From Udeniomyces pyricola (taxonomy: Eukaryota > Basidiomycota > Tremellomycetes > Cystofilobasidiales > Mrakiaceae), in the NCBI GenBank assembly GCA_039545295.1, contig BCIK01000004.1, positions 931,389-995,388 on the forward strand: a DNA stretch of 64,000 nucleotides, in the 5' to 3' direction. A program made the position numbers and the translations under genes. Shown here one piece after another: positions 1-11,929 of this stretch (its first letter is position 1; the number at the start of each line of letters is the position of its first letter). Under the pieces are notes generated by a model that was given only the letters and a program-made list of their open reading frames with translations, ran no database searches and was not told the DNA's origin.

Positions 1-368
1 AGCTGTTTCAGGGAGGCTTTTGAGAAAGAAAGAAAGAAAAAAAAACGTAATATGTATATATATATAAAAATGATGATGGTTATATTTTCGTTCGTTCGTT
101 CGTTCGTTCGTTCGTTCGTTCTTTTTTTCTGTTTTCTGTTTTCTGTTTTCTGTTTTCTTGTGTACACGAGTTTCATCTTGCAAACGATACGTCCCCCCCC
201 CCCCTCTCCCCATTGATCGATGGATCGTCAGCTGATTCCATTCCTATATTCTTATATGTATATAATATCATGCAAAATCCACTCCCAAGCTTGCCTCTCA
301 GTACATCCATCTTTACCCCATCCTCCCTCATTCACTTCAATCTCCCTCCCTTCCTCACTTCATTCATC
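1..368. repeat. Microsatellites downstream of BIR1
   Basis: This 368-base edge region has no gene I can support. It holds a (TTCG)n tract at about 87-122, four copies of CTGTTTT at about 129-158, a short TA run near 53-66 and a C run at 193-204. It should be the 3' flank of BIR1. Confidence 0.7.
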
Positions 369-3300
369 TCACTCTTCCTCCTCCTCCTCCTCCTCCTCAT
401 CCTCAACGACTTCAATCTCCTCCACCAACCTTCTCCTCGCCTCCTTTGCCGCCTCCACAAACGCCCCAATCTTCACTTGCTCTCCGATCCGAAGGAGTTC
501 ATCGTGCCTCGCTTGAAACTCCATTCGGATCCAGGCTTCCGTCGTTAACGCCGCTTCGGTCGGGGTCAGGTAAACGCCTTCACCTCCTCCTTTTTTTTCT
601 TCTTCTTCTTCTTCTCCGACGACGACGGGTGGTAATGGTGGTTGTGGAGGAGGTAGAGATGAAGGTCGTTTCGATCCGGGTTCGTCATCCGGCTTCACCA
701 CCACCATCACACGAGTAGTCGACGACCCTTTAGGTTGTTTCCCAAGACGTTTCGAAGACGAGGATGATGATGATGATGATGATGAGGAGGCGGAGGATAC
801 CGTCGGGTCGACGAGAGAGGAGAGCTGAGAAGTCTTCGATGAGTGAGCTCCGCCGCGAGGTGGGAGAGGTGACATGGTCTGTTGGGGTTCAACCACGAAT
901 GGGTGTTGGTTATGATCGACATCATCATCCCCGCCGTTGTCGTCGTCGTTGTTGTCGTGAGTGGGAAGGTCTTGAGTGGAAGGAGGGAGCGCCGTAAGTT
1001 GGGATGAAGATGAAGGGGGTACCGATGAGAGTTGAGAGGAACTACTCATCAAAGAACCTCCTTTCTTCCTTGCTACTCCTGCTGCTGCTGAAGACGACGA
1101 TGAAGATGGTCGAACCGACGCTAACGGTAGAGATGAAAAAGGGGAGGATGGTGGTGGTAGTGGTAACCGTGATACTCCTCCTTCTCCTCCTCCTGCTCGT
1201 GGATTCGAACCAAGTCCACCCATTTCTGACGTTCCTCCCCCTCTCGGAGATTCCAACACCCTCGCCCAAGTCTGGATGACTTTACTCGCGGACAAGGCGC
1301 CTTCGAGGATAGCTTTCGTCGTGCTCTCCGCTAGGTCTCGCGATGACGGAGGAATCGACTTGGGCGTCGTTGTCGTCGGTGGTTTGATCACCCGAGAGCG
1401 AGATGCCATCGAGGGCGGTTCGTCCATCCTCCGAGGGGTCTTCGTCGTCGTCGAGGAGCTCATGGGACGGGGAAGCTTCGAGGGAGAAGAAGCAATCGTC
1501 CGAGATCGGTGTGGAGAATCGAGGTTGATAGAGTCGGTCTGATCGGTTCAAACCATGAGAGAGGGTTGAGAAACAATGATGAAGGTAGAGAAGAAGGGGA
1601 GAGAACTTGTCAGAATGCCAACTACACGCCAACCAAACACACACAGTATCGGGGCTACAGGTATACAACAACGACAATAACAACAGCAATAACAACAACA
1701 ACGACAAAAACCCCTCCCTATAAACTCACAATGATTTGATCCTCGAGTGACTCTACGTCCATCTCCATCTCCTCTCCCTCCTGAATTTTTTCTTCGTCTT
1801 CCACCGATCCCCGTGTCGACTTGACTTTCTTGCCTTTACCGCCACCACTCACAGCCGACGTCTTTTTAGCGGCCGACGCCGCTACCAACGGCTTCCCTCT
1901 TTGCTTCGTCGCTTTCCCCTTGTGAACGACGGCAACGACCTCCTCCGTCGTCGCCTCAACGTCCATCCCCTCTTCCTCCTCCCCCTCTTCGATCTCCTCC
2001 CTTTCTTGTCCTCGCATGGTCAACTCCTCTCCTTCTCCTTCTTCCTCACTTTCATCCTTGACCAAACTTCTCGCCATCGTCGTTCCCTTTTTCCCTTTCC
2101 CACCACTGACCGTCGATTTCTTACCCCCAACCGCCTTTTTCTTCCCTCCTATCCCCACCTTGTGACCAACCTCCCCAACCCCACTACCACCGCCTTCTTC
2201 CTCTTCCACCTCTTCCAACCCAATCCCTCCTCCACCAACACCCCCACCTCCCGTCTTCTCAACCTGTTTCCCTCGCGTTGAAGATCTCGCCGCCGTCGCA
2301 CCCACCACAACCATCCCATTCTCTCCCCCTCCTCCTTCCGCACCGATCACCGACGACGCTTGATGACTCCTCGTCGATCGACCCAAAACCGATCTCGACG
2401 GACCTTCCGATACCGACGTCATCGCGGATGAAGACGCCGTGGATACTTGACGGCTACGGGAAGTCATGCTCGATCCGCCTCCTCCTCCTCCTCCTCCTGA
2501 AGATGCACCCTCAGCAGGAGGAGGGGTAGGATCCATATTCGGAGACGTCGCTTTGGTAGGTCGAGTTTGACTTTTCGTGGTCCGACTCTTCACTAACGAG
2601 CTCAAAGCCGCTCCTCCTCCTCCTCCTCTGGTTGTCGTTGTCGTCGAGCTCGGGGCCGTAGAAGACTTGACGGACGCTGCTGTTGCTCCAACTTTCTTCC
2701 CTCTCGTCTGACTTTTGACTGTCGTTGCCGTCGATGTCGACATTGGGGGAGGAGGAGGAACTTCGATCATTTCGAACCCATCGTTCGTTCCTTGGTCATC
2801 CTCATCCTCGTCACCTTCTTCATGTTCCGCTGGTTCCGAGCCGTGGGGTACCGAGAAAGAGGAGGAAGAGGTAGGGACCGAAGGAGGAGGAGGAGGTTGA
2901 GATGGGTCGTAGAGTTTGGCGACGAAGAACGCACAGCGAGGCATTCGAGCTTCGTGCTCGGCACTGAAACGAGACGAAACAAGAAAAGGAAAAGGGGAAA
3001 GCGAGAATGGATGGCAAGAAGGGGACACAAGGGGGGGGGGGGAGGAAGGGCGTTAATACCCCATTTATGCAGCACGATAAACCTCTACGTTTCTTTTCTT
3101 CTGATTCTTCCTCATCGATGCATTTGAAGCCTCGAAAAAATAAAAAAGGAGGCGGGAGAGAGATAGATAGCTTACCGAGGATCATCCTTGGGGTCCCAAC
3201 CATCGAGTCCGAGATCACAGTAGAGACACGAGGCCGTATCGGGCGCTGTCAGCGTCGGGTTGTAAATGAACCCCGCTTTGGCCAACTAGAAAAAAAAGAA

Positions 3301-4456
3301 AGAAAAAAAAAACACCACGACAGACATCCAAGGAAAAAAAAACCAAACCAAAAGCCAAACCAAACCAAACCGAATGAACCAACCAAGAACCCAAGAATCA
3401 ACCCTTGACAAGAGGTCAGTTTCCATCTCTAGCTGGCAAGGGAGGACAGCCGGGGGGAGGAGGGTTCAAACGAGCAAAGCAAAAAAAAGGGGAGGGGGGG
3501 CGAGAAGCTCTCTTCTTATTTTCTTACGTTTTTGGAGTTTGGAAACCAAGCCTTCTTCTTGTCATGAGGCCACCATTTGCCAAACGTCGCGAGTCGGGCC
3601 GCTTCCGCCGGCTTGGATTGCGGTAAGAGCTCCGGTTGAGTGAAATGGATCTTGGGACTGGAAAGGGTTTTTTTTTTTGATCATGATTGGATTTTCGGGT
3701 TCCGTTTTTGTGTGTCAAAGGGAGAGGGGAGGGGGTGAGAAGAAAAAGGGGATAGAGATTAGACATGGTTGGTTGACTCGCGTTGACTTAACGCGTTTGA
3801 TAGAAGCGATTTGTTAGAGTCCCCTTCCTCCCTCTCCTCTCCTCTCTTCAAACGAGTCCGTGGAAGCAGCCCTTTTTGAGGAGGTTCCAAAGACCCATTT
3901 GTGAGACTTAATATCCGTAGCCCAACAATCTCCCTCGCCATCCTACTTGTGATCCAAACCCTACCCTTCCCTCTCCCCCTCGTGCGAACAACCAACCCAC
4001 CACCTAACCAAACAACAGCAGTCACAGCAAAACCCTGCACCAAAAACAAGATCATAGAGAGAGCAAGCTCCCCTCTCAAAAGAGGAAGTAGTAGAAGAAG
4101 AAGAAGAAAAAAAAAACGTACTTGATCTTATTCGTGCCAATCTCCAACCTAAGAACTTCAATGGCACACCTACTCCTGGCCCATCCACACTTACTCCCCG
4201 CACTCCTCCCGACATGTTCCTTGTACGGATCATCTTCTTCTTCCCATCCACTCAACTCTTTCTTGCAGAGGAAACACGTGACGAGGTCGGGTTCGGTTCG
4301 GGTTGGGGTGTAGTACCAACCTGCTGAAGCGAGTTGGGCGGGTGTGAGTCGAGGGTGGGTCGATGGACGGAGAGGCCAGGCGCTATGGGCGGGAATGCCG
4401 AGTTTCTTGGTCCGGGAAGAGGAGAAGGAAGCGAGACGGTTTTCGTAGATTTCCAT
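369..4456 (-). CDS. BIR1: Bir1/survivin-type chromosomal passenger complex subunit with two BIR domains
   Basis: Five exons join in phase: 4456-4122, 3657-3528, 3285-3176, 2963-1730, 1538-369 (992 aa). The first BIR repeat (about residues 9-108) has zinc ligands CFLC, then EHV and KCGWA. The second (about 128-215) has RLATF, WWPHD, CLYC, AEHE and RCAF, so the ligand pattern of a BIR fold is complete twice, as in fungal Bir1. A long S/T/K/E-rich linker follows. The last exon ends in a predicted helix (TEAWIRMEF to RRLVEEIE) that resembles the conserved C-terminal helix of fungal Bir1, then an acidic run. The family holds Aurora kinase and INCENP at centromeres and the spindle midzone in mitosis. 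The open frames 1718-3028 and 369-1463 look like two genes, but donor 1729 and acceptor 1539 join them in frame and give the expected C-terminus. The identity is firm; the last intron is inferred. Confidence 0.88.
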
Positions 4457-5714
4457 CGGTCACGGCAGAGGAGAGAGAGAAGAAGAAGAAGAAGGGACGA
4501 TGAATGAATGAATTAAGGGGGGGGGGGTTGGAGACAAGGAAAGCTGAGAGAAAGAGAGGAAGGAGCGGTCAGAGAGCAGTTTGGACGCGATGATTGTTAG
4601 GAGGGTAACAGTGGGGGCGTGTTTTGGGAAGCGGTCGATCAGAGGGACTGATAGGTAGGAGGATCAGGCGCGCGGTGAATTGGACAGGCCGGGTTGATGG
4701 AAGGCCGGAGGAGATGAGTGAATGGAAGTGGATGAGTGTGTGATGATGGTGGATGGTGGATGATGGATGATGGATATATAATATGAGATCTGAGCCGGTG
4801 GTGAGGCCTGAAGGGGGGCACGACGTGCAGAGGTGGTTCAAGGGAAGAGAAGAGAGAGAGAGAGACCGAGAGAGGACTGGCTTGATTGCTTTGTTTCTTT
4901 CAAGTCGCGTCGGAACATGAACCATCGGTTGTATACTTTTGACGTAACTCACCAGCAATCTAAGTATCAAGTATAACTAGTTGCTTCCTTGAACCAACCC
5001 CTCGTATGTCCTATGCTATTCATTCATGTACGCATATAGTCAACAAATCATTCAACTTCAAGTCCGTAGCCGTTCTCGCACCTCACGTCCATCACACATC
5101 ACGCAAAATCTCAAAACGAACATCGATGGTTTCAGATCATCGACATCGCCGGTTGCAAAAAAATAAAAATAAGAAAGCAATGGTCTCTGTATCTCAGGCG
5201 AGATCCAGGCTGGCTCAACAAGGAAAGTAACAAGGACGGAAGGAGAGGAGAGGGTAGAACCAATTAAATAACAGAAGGATGGGAGGGGGGGGGGGAGACT
5301 CTCGGAAGGTTATAGCATGTATAGCAGGGAGGAAAAGACAGAAAGATAGCTAGCTACTAGCTAGCTAACTTGACTGGATCAAGAACGGAATTTTTCAAGC
5401 GCTCAAGCAAGGGGCGACATAGCAAGGGGACGACGATGATGTCGTCACGTGAGAAAAGAACAAGAAGAAGAAACCAAAGAAGAAAAAGTAAAGAAATAAA
5501 AACAGCCGACTGGGCCACGAATATGGACAAGGGACTCCCGCTCATCTGGTCGCGTGGTAAGAGAAGCGAAACAACCAATCATTGAAGAAGAAGAAGAAAA
5601 AGGTACCTCGTCAGCACGACAACGCTCACAAAGAAAGAAGAAGAAGAAAAAAAAAACAGGAATAGGTGTCCACTACACCCACAAAACTCTGGGCGAGAGA
5701 ACAAGCCGACCTAC
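4457..5714. other. Intergenic: BIR1 upstream and VPS74 downstream region
   Basis: About 1.26 kb without a supportable coding exon. It should contain the BIR1 promoter (right of 4456, reading left) and the VPS74 3' flank. It is purine-rich, with G runs near 4517-4526 and 5283-5295. I see no TATA box at a convincing distance from the BIR1 start. Confidence 0.6.
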
Positions 5715-7674
5715 TTACAGGAGGGAATCCATTCGGCTAAAGACCTCAAGCACCGTCGCCACGACTTCAAAGCAAAGATCTTCCTGAGCGGCTCCTTCGC
5801 CTCCTCCTGGTCCTTCCACCACGGGACTGCCACCCATCATTTCCTTCTTAACCTCTCGGACCATCTCCGTCATAATCTCCCTCTGGTTCGCCCCGCTCAC
5901 GCCCTGTTGCTTCCTCCTTCCACCTCCGCCGGCGACACCTCCGATAGGAGCCGAGCTACTCCCCGACGTCGCCAACGGCATCGGTCCTCCACCCGTCACG
6001 CCCATCGCGCCAAACGGCCACGTACAAAACTCGGCGAGCACATCATCGCACCGCGCAAACGCCGCTTCTCGGGCATCATAATCGAGCCTCATCAACGCGT
6101 TCTCGAGCACGTTCGCCGCGTACGCAGCACAGCACAAGCTCACCGCCCTCATCGTCCGGTACTTGATCTTGGGTGGCAACCGAGCATCGGCAGGGATCGC
6201 CGACGTTCGGGTCGTGAGGAACTTGACGGTCCGTCTCATGATGTCTTCTTTCGCTTTGGCGTCAGCGACCGGATGGGTCGCCATGTCAAAGAGGAGGAAG
6301 TTTCGCTTCTCGGTTCGGAGGACACCTTTGTCGACGAGTCCTTTGGCAAGGCGTTCTCGGACTTGCTTAAGCTGGTACCCAATCTTCATGACGTTCCATG
6401 TCTCTCCTGGATAGATGGCGGCACAGAGGAGCGATCAAATCCAGGGCAGGACCGAGGGAGAAAGAGACAAACAAGGGTGATAACATTCGGTTTTTTAGCA
6501 CAAGTAAATCAAGAAAGAGAGACAACAATGAAGCAAAGGAGGGGAAGGGAAAGGGAAAGGGAGCGAGAGATCGGTCAAAAGGAAAGAAAAGAAAAGAACG
6601 CGACTGACCACTCATCAGATCGACCCAAGCCGCGGCTCCATACTTTTCGCTGCTCTTGATCATCTTGAGTGCCTCGTCGAGAATGGTCTCTCCCGTCTGT
6701 CGCTCGTCAATGACTTCTATCAGCCTGTCACCCAGGGCGAGTCGCCGACGAGATGGATCCTTGACCATCGCGATTCGGCGGCGGAGGGCAAGTTCGATGA
6801 GGATGCAACCCCGAAGGGCATAGGAAATGTTGTCGTTGAACCATGAAGTGTAGCCCTGATCAAATTGCATGTTCAGATTGGAGTGAGATTATGAGAGGGG
6901 AGGGGGTAGAAGATATAGACAGACAGACAGAGAGGGTAGGAGAAAGAGTTGATGCGTCGTTGGGCGTCAGCTCAGCCCGCAGCGGTTCGCCGGGAAAAGG
7001 CACGAAACGCTTCAACGCGCTGCTTTCCATCTGGTTGCACGACGCCTGGAAGATACAGGCCTGGCTGGCTCCTCGCGGTAGGGCGATCATTGACGGTATG
7101 CCTCCTTTGAGCCGACTCTGAGCATACTGGACGAGATGCGCTCGATAGATGGAGGAAACGATGTGGGTCGAACACAGCAGGGACAGCCTGTTTCGTCTCC
7201 TCCCTGGCCGTTCCCCCTGTTTCCCTTCCTTCGCGTCCATCGTCCGGATAACGGATAGCATGCCAGGCTACAATGACACCCTCCAGATGGTGTCCTTCCA
7301 TATACTCCTGAGGCCAGTGAGGAACGATAGATAACGGAAGAAGCAGTTGAGCGAGCGAGACTGACCTGGTTGTCCTTGAGACCAAGCAAGAGAACCTCCT
7401 CGAGCAAGGTCAACTTGGGGACCGTCTCACTTTCCCCTCCGTCCTCAAAGTCCCTCGGGTCAAATGCAATCTTTCCTCTACCCTCCATGGCGCCACCCCT
7501 GACGTTGCCAGTGGACCCAAGAGAGGAGAGGCCGTTGGAGGTGGAGGGCGAGGCGGAGTGAGATTGGAGGTTGGGGGAGTGGGAGGCAGGCGAGGTGGTG
7601 TGATCGTCGTCGTCTTGGCCGTTGGCGTTGGTTTGGATGGGCGCGCCACGGCGACGCTGGAGACCGGATGACAT
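5715..7674 (-). CDS. VPS74: Vps74/GOLPH3 family Golgi phosphoprotein
   Basis: Three exons, 7674-7366, 6855-6609 and 6406-5715, join in phase to 415 aa. After a low-complexity N-terminus (1-85) the GOLPH3 fold begins with LTLLEEVLLLGLKD and continues with ALRGCILIELALRRRI, GETWN..KIGYQLKQVRERL, RNFLLFDMATHPV and the terminal FSRMDSLL, all hallmarks of the family. Vps74 binds PI4P on Golgi membranes and sorts glycosyltransferases into COPI vesicles. A Gly/Ser/Pro-rich insertion of roughly 60 residues sits before the last helix and is longer than in yeast. The start is the only ATG giving the usual charged, disordered leader. The identification is very secure. Confidence 0.95.
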
Positions 7675-7927
7675 GGTGCGAGGGGTGTCGGAGGGTAGGC
7701 AGATGAGGAAGCGAGAGGCGAAGAGAGTGGGTTGGTTAGCTAAAGGCAAGGGAGGCGAGGGAGGCGAGGGAGGAAGGAAGGGGGGGGGCGTCTGCGTGAA
7801 CGCGTGAAAGTCAAGGGGAGGGAGAGGGGAGTGAGAGTGATGATCGAGGAACGAGATTAGAGAGGGAGCTGGAAGCCGGGAACCGCGCGCTCTGTGCTGA
7901 ATGACATGACTTGTTGGCTGACATCCA

Positions 7928-8023
7928 CTTATATAGTGTATATATGATATATATAACATGTATATATACAACATATATAACATGTATAACATGTATATAT
8001 ACAACATATATAACATGTATACC
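7928..8023. repeat. AT-rich imperfect tandem/palindromic repeat
   Basis: The block repeats AACATGTATATATACAACAT about twice, separated by ACATGTATAACATGT. ACATGT and TATATA are self-complementary, so the strands can pair as hairpins. It lies about 250 bases upstream of the VPS74 start and resembles a microsatellite-derived minisatellite. Confidence 0.6.
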
Positions 8024-9755
8024 TTTGATTCATGTCCACATTTGTGCTCCTCAACCCCTTGTACTAACTTATCGCTCATCCCATCTCGTATTCACTCTAC
8101 ATTCCGCCTGAACCTCGTCTGATCGCTTGATCCGTCTCCACGGCTACCATTCCAGATAATTAGCAGGAGCAGTACGTCAACATCCCCTCTGCCCATCACA
8201 CAACTACCACATCGACCCCATGATTGTACGACGCTTGACCCTCGACGCTTGCCCACTCGGCGCTTCGAAACTGAATCAATCGTTCACATCCTCACTTGAT
8301 TGGTTCGAACGCCATCGTCAACTCAGAGTCGACAATCATCCAATCTCGTGTGTGGTGGGCCCGACCGGTCTGGCGTCATCGCTCTCTTACGTCCACGCGC
8401 GGCTTGTCGAATTCGGCAAGTCAACGAGTACAGATCGTCAGCTTGCACACTAGAGGGGTGGACCGAAGTGAGACCTGAGCTGAACTGAAGTGGTTGTACG
8501 CACAACAAACGAGCATTTTCAATTAGAGTTGGGCGCCGAACGTTGGACGCGTTTCTGCCGCGACGAAGAAGATCATGTACGTTGCTGCATGTACTCGATC
8601 AAGGGTTTGGGCCGTAAGTATCCACTGGTCGGTGCGTGCTGCTGTCGTCGTTGTTGCCGACGCATGCCGTCAAAGTTGCTATGTATATGCATGGCTGATG
8701 TGCGTTAATCAGCTGTGTAATTCTCACATCAAAACCGAAGAGCCCATCATATCATTGGTGGTCCGGTTGCGCCTCGATCCGGCATTGATCATCCACATAG
8801 ATATCCATGTCCAGCTCGTTTCTAAGAACCTCCAGCTGTTATAGATATGTATATGGTCAAAGTGAAAGCCGAAGCAGGCCGGATGTAGCCGTCGTGGCCG
8901 CCATCATGTGTCATAAATCGTACGATCCTAAAAAAAAAAAAAAATCTCAGATGATATCATGTGGCCTGGTCGGCCGGCCACCTACTGCTGTACACGTGAT
9001 CACAAGATGGCGAAGACGGCCCACGAAATTGAATATCAGAAGCTTCCCTCTCGATGCACTATATATATGCGGCATACTGTCGCGGGACATGAATATCTGA
9101 ATCCTCCGTTGAGACCGTTGAGAGACCAGCAAAAGGGGGGAGCGAGCATGTGGAAGTGCGCGCCGAAGCATCCGGCGCTCACTTGCCTTTGCGGTGACGC
9201 ATGCATGTTTGCAAGTTCGGCCCAACCGGCAGGTCACCGGTCATCGGTCGCTGGCGCGTCAGCCGCCCGATTGCTGCAAGCCGCTGTCTAAACAAGTCAT
9301 GATGGCGGGTGATTGATCAAAACCTGCACAGCTAGAGTTGAGACGTTGAACGTTTACAATGTGGCAGGACGGTGGAGATGGCTAAACGGCATCGTCGAAT
9401 TCGCTATATATGCCAAGCTGTATTACGTATGATTTCGATCGATGGCATAGCAAACGCCGACGTGTACGCCCACACCTATAGACGTGTAAATGGCAAGAAA
9501 AAGGGCGTCGAACGTCGAAGCATCGCTCACCGTACATCGCAAACCTGAGGTCGATATGACAGATCGAACCATCATCGCAGCGCCAGTCGGCGCATGGCAG
9601 GAGAATAAAGGGGCCGGCGATCGAATATCAAGGGGGCGAGACCAGGGACCGGGTTGCCGTAACGTTTACCAAGCGGTGCGATCGACGCAGGCAGGAAGGG
9701 CGTCTTCGGCTCATTCGGCTGCTTCTTCTACTTTATACATCTCTCAACCGATCCC

Positions 9756-9762
9756 TATAAAA
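9756..9762 (+). promoter_or_regulatory. TATA box of the Rds1-like gene
   Basis: TATAAAA lies 127 bases before the ATG at 9889 and is followed by a long C/T-rich leader, the usual layout of a strongly inducible fungal promoter. It is the clearest TATA element in the window. Confidence 0.6.
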
Positions 9763-9888
9763 CGTCTCAAGCTGTCCTCTCTTTTCTTCTCATACCATCA
9801 CCTCTTCAACACATCACTTCATACCCACCCACCTACTCTCATCTTTCCCCACCCAACCCACCCCCTTCCCCCCTTCAACCACCTCACT

Positions 9889-11929
9889 ATGATCGCCCCA
9901 GCCTCTGCCCTCGTTCTTGCCCTTGCCGGTCTCGCCACCGCCGCACCTGCTCNCACCNCTCGAGCCACTACCACTGAGGACATTGACACCAGTAAGTCGC
10001 TTTCAGTCTCCATCGAGCTACCCTACCGCATGCTGCACTACGTATGAGCTATGGAAATTCGAGCTCGATTCTGATGGAGTGTCCTTCCGGCCGTGCCTTT
10101 CTTTCTCTGGTTTTCTTTTCGCTCACTTTCCCCATCCGGCGATTTCCAGCCATCCTCAACTACGCTCTCACTTTGGAGCACCTCGAGGTGAGCACTTCCT
10201 TTCTTTATCTATCCTACAACTCCAAGATCTTCATCGTCCGACGATGCAGATCGATCCTCTCATCTCATCACGCGATCCATCTTGGCCTGTCGTCGACTAA
10301 CGCTTTAACGCTTCGACCTCCACTTCTTCGATCTTCCCTCTCCAGAACAACTTCTACTCGACCGCTCTCTCCACTTTCTCCGAGAGTGACTTTGCGTCGG
10401 CTGGCTACCCCGGATGGGTTCGACGAAGGATTTCCCAGAGTACGTCAATATTCATATGTTATTCGATCGAGCGTCTCTACTGGATGAAATAAGGCCTTTC
10501 TTGATGCTGACCTTTTCTTCCTATTTCTTTGCTCCCTTTCTTTGTGTGTCTCACCTCGTAACCCGGTGTTTGTCCGTCTCGCCTTTCTTCCTTCGGTTTC
10601 GACTATCTCCTACGTTTTTTTTTAGTTGCTTCTCACGAGGCTTCCCATGTCGCGTTCCTATCGACTGCTCTTGGAGATGCCGCCACCGCTCCTTGCACGT
10701 ACAAATTCCCTTGTGAGTGGTCCGATCCATTCAAAGCACCTCATCTTCTTTTTTTTGGCGCAGGCTCACCATGCTGGCAATTCTTCTCGACTGACATCGC
10801 CATTCATGTTTTCTTGTGCGACAGACACCGATGTCAAGAGCTTCCTCGGGCTTGCTACTGCCATTGAGAACGTCGGAGTCTCGGCCTACTTGGGCGCTGC
10901 TTCCAAGTATGTTCATCTCCCTGATCCCCCTCTGCGTTCTGAAGCAATCCATCGAGAAGGGAGCCTATTGTTGACACGTGATTTGTGTGCGTTTTCTTTG
11001 TGATTTGCCTCAGGATCACGAACCCGGACTACTTGACCGCTGCCGGTGCTATCCTCACTACCGAAGCCCGACATCAGGCTTGGCTTGCCAGGTAAGTCGC
11101 TTCATGCCCGAGTAGACAGCGCGAGTCTAATGACCGTCAACAACCGACCAGATAAATCGAAGCCAAAGACTACCTGAGTACTTCTGCTGACACTGTCTCT
11201 ATGTTCATCTTTCTCACTACTCTTCATTCTCCACCGAATCCATTGTGATTCTTCCAGTGCTGTCACTAAGGGCGCCGCTTGGTCGAGTGCTTACGACACT
11301 CCTCTTGGGTTCTCCCAGGTCTACAGCATCGCTGGTGGATTCATCACTGGGTGCCCGTCGACGAACCCGACTCTTCCCGTCAAGGCTTTCCCTGCCGCCT
11401 CTATCAAAGAGACCGGATACAAGGCCGGTGATACCGTCACTCTCGACTTCAAGACTACTGGTGCTACCGAGTACCGTCAGTCGACATTTTCTTTTTCTCC
11501 TTCAAATTACATCCAAACTTGCGCTTCTCCGATCATCATCGCTGATACTCAATGAGCTGACGTCTTCTTATATCACCCTGATCCTTCCACGACCAACAGT
11601 GATCGTCTACGAGGGTCTCGCTTCTTCAGCTGGCCTCATCAACGCCGATGCCACGACCATGCTTCCCACTGGCCTCCAAGGAACCGCCTACGCCGTCATC
11701 GCCACTACCTCGGACCCCAAGATGGTCACTGACAGCAACACTGGTTCGTCCTCTTTTACGTGATCTGGTATTTTGCTACGACGCGATCTTCTTGTGTTAT
11801 CCATTGGAGGGGCCTTGGCTAACCTTTTCCTTGACTGTGTTTTGCACCTGGCTCACAGTTGCCGGACCCATCATCCTCTCGTTCGGTCTCACCTCGTACG
11901 AGACCTCGACTCCGTTCACCGGCATGTAA
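9889..11929 (+). CDS. Secreted ferritin-like domain protein (Rds1/stress-response type)
   Basis: Nine exons join in phase: 9889-9991, 10150-10187, 10346-10439, 10626-10712, 10825-10906, 11014-11091, 11258-11475, 11600-11743, 11859-11929 (304 aa). Residues 1-19 form a clear signal peptide ending TAAP. Residues 35-165 form a ferritin-like four-helix bundle: ILNYALTLEHLE, IASHEASHVAFL, AIENVGVSAYLGA and TTEARHQAWL carry the Glu/His positions that would bind a di-metal site. A beta-rich C-terminal part follows. Fungal proteins with this layout (Rds1, Pfam Ferritin_2) are secreted and stress- or glucose-regulated; their biochemical role is not settled. Two N bases (9953, 9958) lie just after the signal peptide and leave two residues unknown. 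A TATA box lies upstream. Confidence 0.9.

Larger units (their letters stand above)
7675..9888. other. Divergent intergenic region between VPS74 and the Rds1-like gene
   Basis: About 2.2 kb between two divergently transcribed genes. Small frames (for example 8220-8453 and 8947-9237) have no recognisable domain, no signal peptide and no consistent splice pattern, so I annotate none. The right part carries the core promoter of the Rds1-like gene; the left part holds an AT-rich repeat at 7928-8023. Confidence 0.6.

Noticed and set aside
213..548. Forward frame overlapping the end of BIR1
   Set aside because: It is low-complexity Leu/Ser-rich shadow of the acidic run on the opposite strand.
8220..9291. 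Small frames in the VPS74/Rds1-like spacer
   Set aside because: All lack recognisable motifs or splice support and overlap each other on both strands.
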